A DNA stretch of 64,000 nt, from the NCBI GenBank assembly GCA_025084515.1, contig JAJAGP010001650.1, forward strand, positions 107,762 through 171,761. Reading direction: 5' to 3'. The DNA is from Ancistrus triradiatus. Lineage: Eukaryota > Chordata > Actinopteri > Siluriformes > Loricariidae. Both the position numbers and the translations under genes were made by a program. The notes under the pieces are model-generated. The model was not told the origin of the DNA. It worked only from the letters and a program-made list of their open reading frames with translations, and searched no databases. Shown here piece by piece: positions 61,030 to 64,000 of this stretch. Numbering within the stretch: the stretch's first letter is position 1; the number at the start of each line of letters is the position of its first letter.

Positions 61030-61735
61030 AAAGAGTAAATTGCAAGAACAAACGTTTAAAACAAATACGATATAAAATGGTGGGGGAAAGTAAAGAAAGC
61101 CATTTAAAAGATGTATGCAGAAAAGGATAAAGAAAACCACAAAAAAGTAAAAAGAAAGAAATAATAAAACAAACTAAAAATGAACAAAGAAGTAGGGTGA
61201 AGGAGCTGGCTAGAGTCTAATAAAAAATTAATTCAGAGAAAGGAACAAAATGGAAAGAAAAAACATAAAGAAAGCAATAAGTAAAGGAAGAGACAGAGAG
61301 TAAAGATAGCAGTAAAGAAAGGAGAAAAAGAAAATAGTAATAAAGAAGGTTAAATGGAAAAGTAAGTAAATGAAAGAAAGAAAAAAAACTAAATGCAAGG
61401 AGAAAAGTTAGAGAAAATAAGAAAAAATTGAGAAAGCAAGAAAGAAAGTGACAAAAAAGAAGGAATGAAAGAAAATTGGTAAAAATAAAGGAATGTATGG
61501 AAAAATGTCAAAAAAGAGAATGAAAAGAAAAATGAAAATGGCAAAACGTAATAACAAAGAGGTAATAAGAACAAAAGAAAAGGGTGAAGAAAAAAGACGG
61601 AAACAAGAATAATAACTTAGTAAAGAAAAAACTTTTAAAGGAAGAGAAGATACAAGAAGAAAAGAAAAGCAGTAAGCAAATAAAGAAGCATGAAACACTA
61701 GAAAAACAAAAATATTAGGCATTTAAAAAAATAAC
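61030..61735 (-). repeat. Purine-rich repeat, arm B of a distant inverted pair
   Basis: Reverse complement of 41040-41610, anchored by GTAGGGTGAAGGAGCTGGCT at about 61193-61212 and by AACACTAGAAAAACAAAAATATTA near 61694. Confidence 0.8.
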
Positions 61736-61899
61736 CAACAGGAAATAGCATTACTCAAGAGCATGTTTTAGTAAATTAAATTAAATGAAGAAAAAAATCA
61801 GAAAAAAAGAAGAAAGCAGAAAAGGAGAAAATTCAAAAACATTCCCCACACCAGAGCTGTACCTCCAAAAACGGGCTAAACCAGTCTGACCAGCAAATC

Positions 61900-62163
61900 G
61901 TATCCCGTTTGCCAAAATACTACTGCCCAATCAACGCACTGCATCCGCATGTCTAGTAGCCAATCAAATGTGAGAGGCGGGATTTGTGGAATACAGGTGG
62001 GCAAAGGAAAGCAGGTAGGGTGAGGAGGAAGGAGTGAATCAGTCTGTTAGCGGCCAAGCTAACGGTGTAGAGCCAAACGGAGCTAGGCTAGGTTAAGCTA
62101 AGCTAAGCTAAGTCTAACAGACAGATCCTATGTTCGAGGTGTAAGAATGGATTTCAGTTAACG
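61900..62163 (+). promoter_or_regulatory. Promoter and 5' UTR of the MFSD14A-like gene
   Basis: Two CCAAT boxes at 61927-61931 and 61960-61964 lie about 200-240 bases before the start codon. A small tandem GCTAA repeat (about 62076-62112) lies in the presumed 5' UTR. No TATA box was seen. Confidence 0.45.
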
Positions 62164-62247
62164 ATGACCGGAGAGAAAAAGAAGAAGAAGCGGCTGAACC
62201 GCAGCATTCTGCTGGCTAAAAAGATCATTATTAAAGATGGAGGCAGT
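62164..62247 (+). CDS. mfsd14a: MFSD14A/HIAT1-like transporter, first coding exon (partial gene)
   Basis: ATG at 62164 opens 28 codons, a basic start (MTGEKKKKKRLNRS) followed by ILLAKKIIIKDGGS, ending at the strong donor GTGAGT (62248). Vertebrate MFSD14A (hippocampus abundant transcript 1) begins with the same pattern: a lysine-rich start, then NRSIMLAKKIIIKDGG, before its first membrane span. The protein is a twelve-span major facilitator superfamily member of endomembranes with an uncertain substrate. The remaining exons lie beyond the window. The intron to the right holds Tc1 copy 4. Identification rests on one short exon but on a distinctive peptide. Confidence 0.72.
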
Positions 62248-62905
62248 GTGAGTGAATCTGTCTGGCGCTAACGCTAATGCTAAAGCTAAAACTGTCTAGT
62301 GTAGATGGAAGTGAATGTGTAAGCTAGCTGAACTGGCTAACGTCAGCTGCATTTGTTTGAGATGTAATACTATTATTAGAGTCGTTTAACTCTAACGCTA
62401 TACAAATTAAAGTGTTGTAATATGAGTACTTTAATTTATTATCATAAAAAATCTTTTTCTGTCGTACTTTCTCGAACCAGAGCCGAGTAGCTTATGTTTG
62501 TATGTGCACATATGTTACAGTGGTAGCCTCATGTACATTTGGTGGAGTGTAAAATAATTCTGTATCTTTATAAAATATTCAAATGAACGTGAGAAGTGTT
62601 TAATGTGCCGTTTTCAGACTAAGAGCTGTGGTTTCATATCTGTCAAACATCTGTCAAACACCTGGGTGTGTATCAGTATGGTTACTAGTTATTTCAATTC
62701 TGAAAGTAAATCAAGTTAAGCTTAATTTAACTCATAGATTGTTTAAGTTATCTGATGCATAATTTTATGATTAATTGAGATTCGCAGTGGATTAGGTCAA
62801 TGACCGGTGGATGTATATGTGTATATATCTATAATTACTGCATAGGTGATTATCTTTCAGCTGGCAACAAGTTATTTAACCCTAACTGATGCAGTGAGGA
62901 GATTC
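62248..62905. other. Start of MFSD14A-like intron 1, nothing recognised
   Basis: AT-rich sequence, with GCTAA/CTAGC words up to about 62345. No coding or repeat structure was seen. Confidence 0.5.
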
Positions 62906-62919
62906 TCATTTGTTATGAG

Positions 62920-63006
62920 ACCATGTCGAAAGACATCCTGTGGTCGAGTGAAATTGTGAAAGAGTGGTTCCGGGAGCATGAGCCATCATTTCCAGACATG
63001 GATTGG
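62920..63006 (+). mobile_element. Fragment of a second type of Tc1 transposase
   Basis: Plus-strand frame encodes KDILWSSEIVKEWFREHEPSFPDMDWH, which resembles the segment before the WPPQSPDLNPIE box in another Tc1 lineage. It is fused directly to the 3' part of Tc1 copy 4 in opposite orientation. Confidence 0.5.
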
Positions 63007-64000
63007 CACTGTAGCTGGTATTTTGGCCCATTCCTCCATGCAGATCTCCTCTAGAGCAGTGATGTTTTGGGGCAACACAGACTTTCAACTCCCTCCACAA
63101 ATTCTCTATGGGGCTGAGGTCTGGGGACTGCCTAGGCCACTCCAGTACCTTGAAATGCCTTTTACGGAGCCACTCCTTTGTTGCCCGAACGGTGTGTTTG
63201 GGATCATTGACATGCTGGAAGCCCCAGCCACGTTCCATCTTCAATGCTCTCACTGATGGAAGGAGGTTTTGGCTTAAAATTTCACGATACATGGCCCCGT
63301 TCATTCTTCCCTTAACACGGATCAGTCGTCCTGTCCACTTTGCAGAAAAACATCCCCAAAGCATGATGTTTCCACCCCCATGTTGCACAGTAGGTATGGT
63401 GTTCTTGGGATGCAACTCAGCATTCAAACACAACAAGTTGAGTTTTTACCAAAAAGTTCTATTTTGGTTTCATCTGACCACATGATTTTCTCCCAATCCT
63501 CTTCTGGATCATCCATATGCTCTCTGGCAAACTTCAGACGGGCCTGGACATGTACTGGCTTAAGCAGGGTGACACACCTGGCACTGCAGGATCTGAGTCC
63601 CTCTCGGCGTAGTGTTACTGATGGTAGCCTTGTTACTTTGGTCCCAGCTCTCTGCAGGTCATTCATCAGGTCCCTCCGTGTAGTTCTGGGATTTTTGCTC
63701 ACCGTTCTCATGATCATTTTGACCCCACGGGATGAGATCTTGCGTGGAGCCCCAGATTGAGGGAGATTATCAATGGTCTTGTATGTCTTTCAGTTGCTCC
63801 CACAGTTGTTTTATTCACACCAGCCTGCTTGCCTATTGTAGATTCACTCTTCCCAACCTGCTGCAGGTCTACAATTTTCTTCCTGGTGTCCTTCGACAGC
63901 TCTTTGGTCTTGGCCATGGTTGAGTTTGGAGTCTGACTGTTTGAGGCTGTGGACAGGCGTCTTTTATACAGATAACGAGGTCAAACAGGTGCCATTAATA
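63007..64000 (-). mobile_element. Tc1/mariner transposon, copy 4 (runs off the window)
   Basis: Minus-strand copy with transposase C-terminal part at about 63007-63436 (GRMNGAMYREILSQNLLPS, FQHVNDPKHTVRATKEWL, PIENLW), middle part at 63424-63717 and N-terminus MAKTKELSKDTRKK at 63917. Frameshifts separate the parts. The 3' terminal repeat is lost at 63006; the 5' terminal repeat is cut by the window end. Confidence 0.88.

Overview
The window is vertebrate nuclear DNA, most likely from a ray-finned (teleost) fish. It has GT-AG introns, long CA/GT microsatellites, many decayed Tc1/mariner copies of the type common in fish, LINE 3' ends and tRNA-derived SINE remnants. There is nothing bacterial or viral in its organisation. 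Species is not determinable; a catfish-like (otophysan) fish is only a guess.

Four protein-coding loci are supported. (1) At 1855-3830 (+) lie the last four coding exons of an NFAT-family transcription factor (end of the Rel-homology region plus a Pro/Ser-rich C-terminus); the gene starts left of the window. (2) At 9732-10613 (-) a complete one-exon coding sequence encodes MYADM, a multi-span MARVEL-domain membrane protein. (3) From about 27.4 kb to 60 kb (+) a class IX myosin, MYO9B-like, is spread over about 40 exons. It runs RA-like N-terminus, motor, three IQ motifs, a low-complexity tail, a C1 zinc finger and a RhoGAP domain with its arginine finger. Exon phases were checked by hand and stay consistent for about 1,819 codons from exon 2 to exon 40. 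(4) At 62164-62247 (+) is the first coding exon of an MFSD14A/HIAT1-like transporter, which continues to the right. The four genes have unrelated cellular roles and no operon-like logic applies.

Between and within the genes: about 4 kb of GCTA-rich DNA ending in a tandem duplication (5.7-9.6 kb); several minisatellites (14.8, 15.65-16.8, 17.5/19.9, 35-36 and 55.8-56.6 kb); a head-to-head composite Tc1 carrying a foldback insert with hammerhead-ribozyme-like cores (17.66-19.88 kb); a three-level transposon nest (20.93-25.02 kb: LINE tail, then Tc1, then LINE); an older Tc1-like relic just upstream of the myosin promoter (25.9-26.97 kb); further Tc1 copies at 0.3-1.6, 43.7-45.4, 53.3-53.6 and 63.0-64.0 kb; and strand-asymmetric purine or pyrimidine blocks, one pair of which (41 kb and 61 kb) is an inverted duplication.

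I found no convincing novel system. The most notable items are the ribozyme-like foldback element, the nested insertions with a readable target-site duplication, the inverted repeat pair around the 3' half of the myosin gene, and (TG)n tracts lying directly against three splice acceptors.
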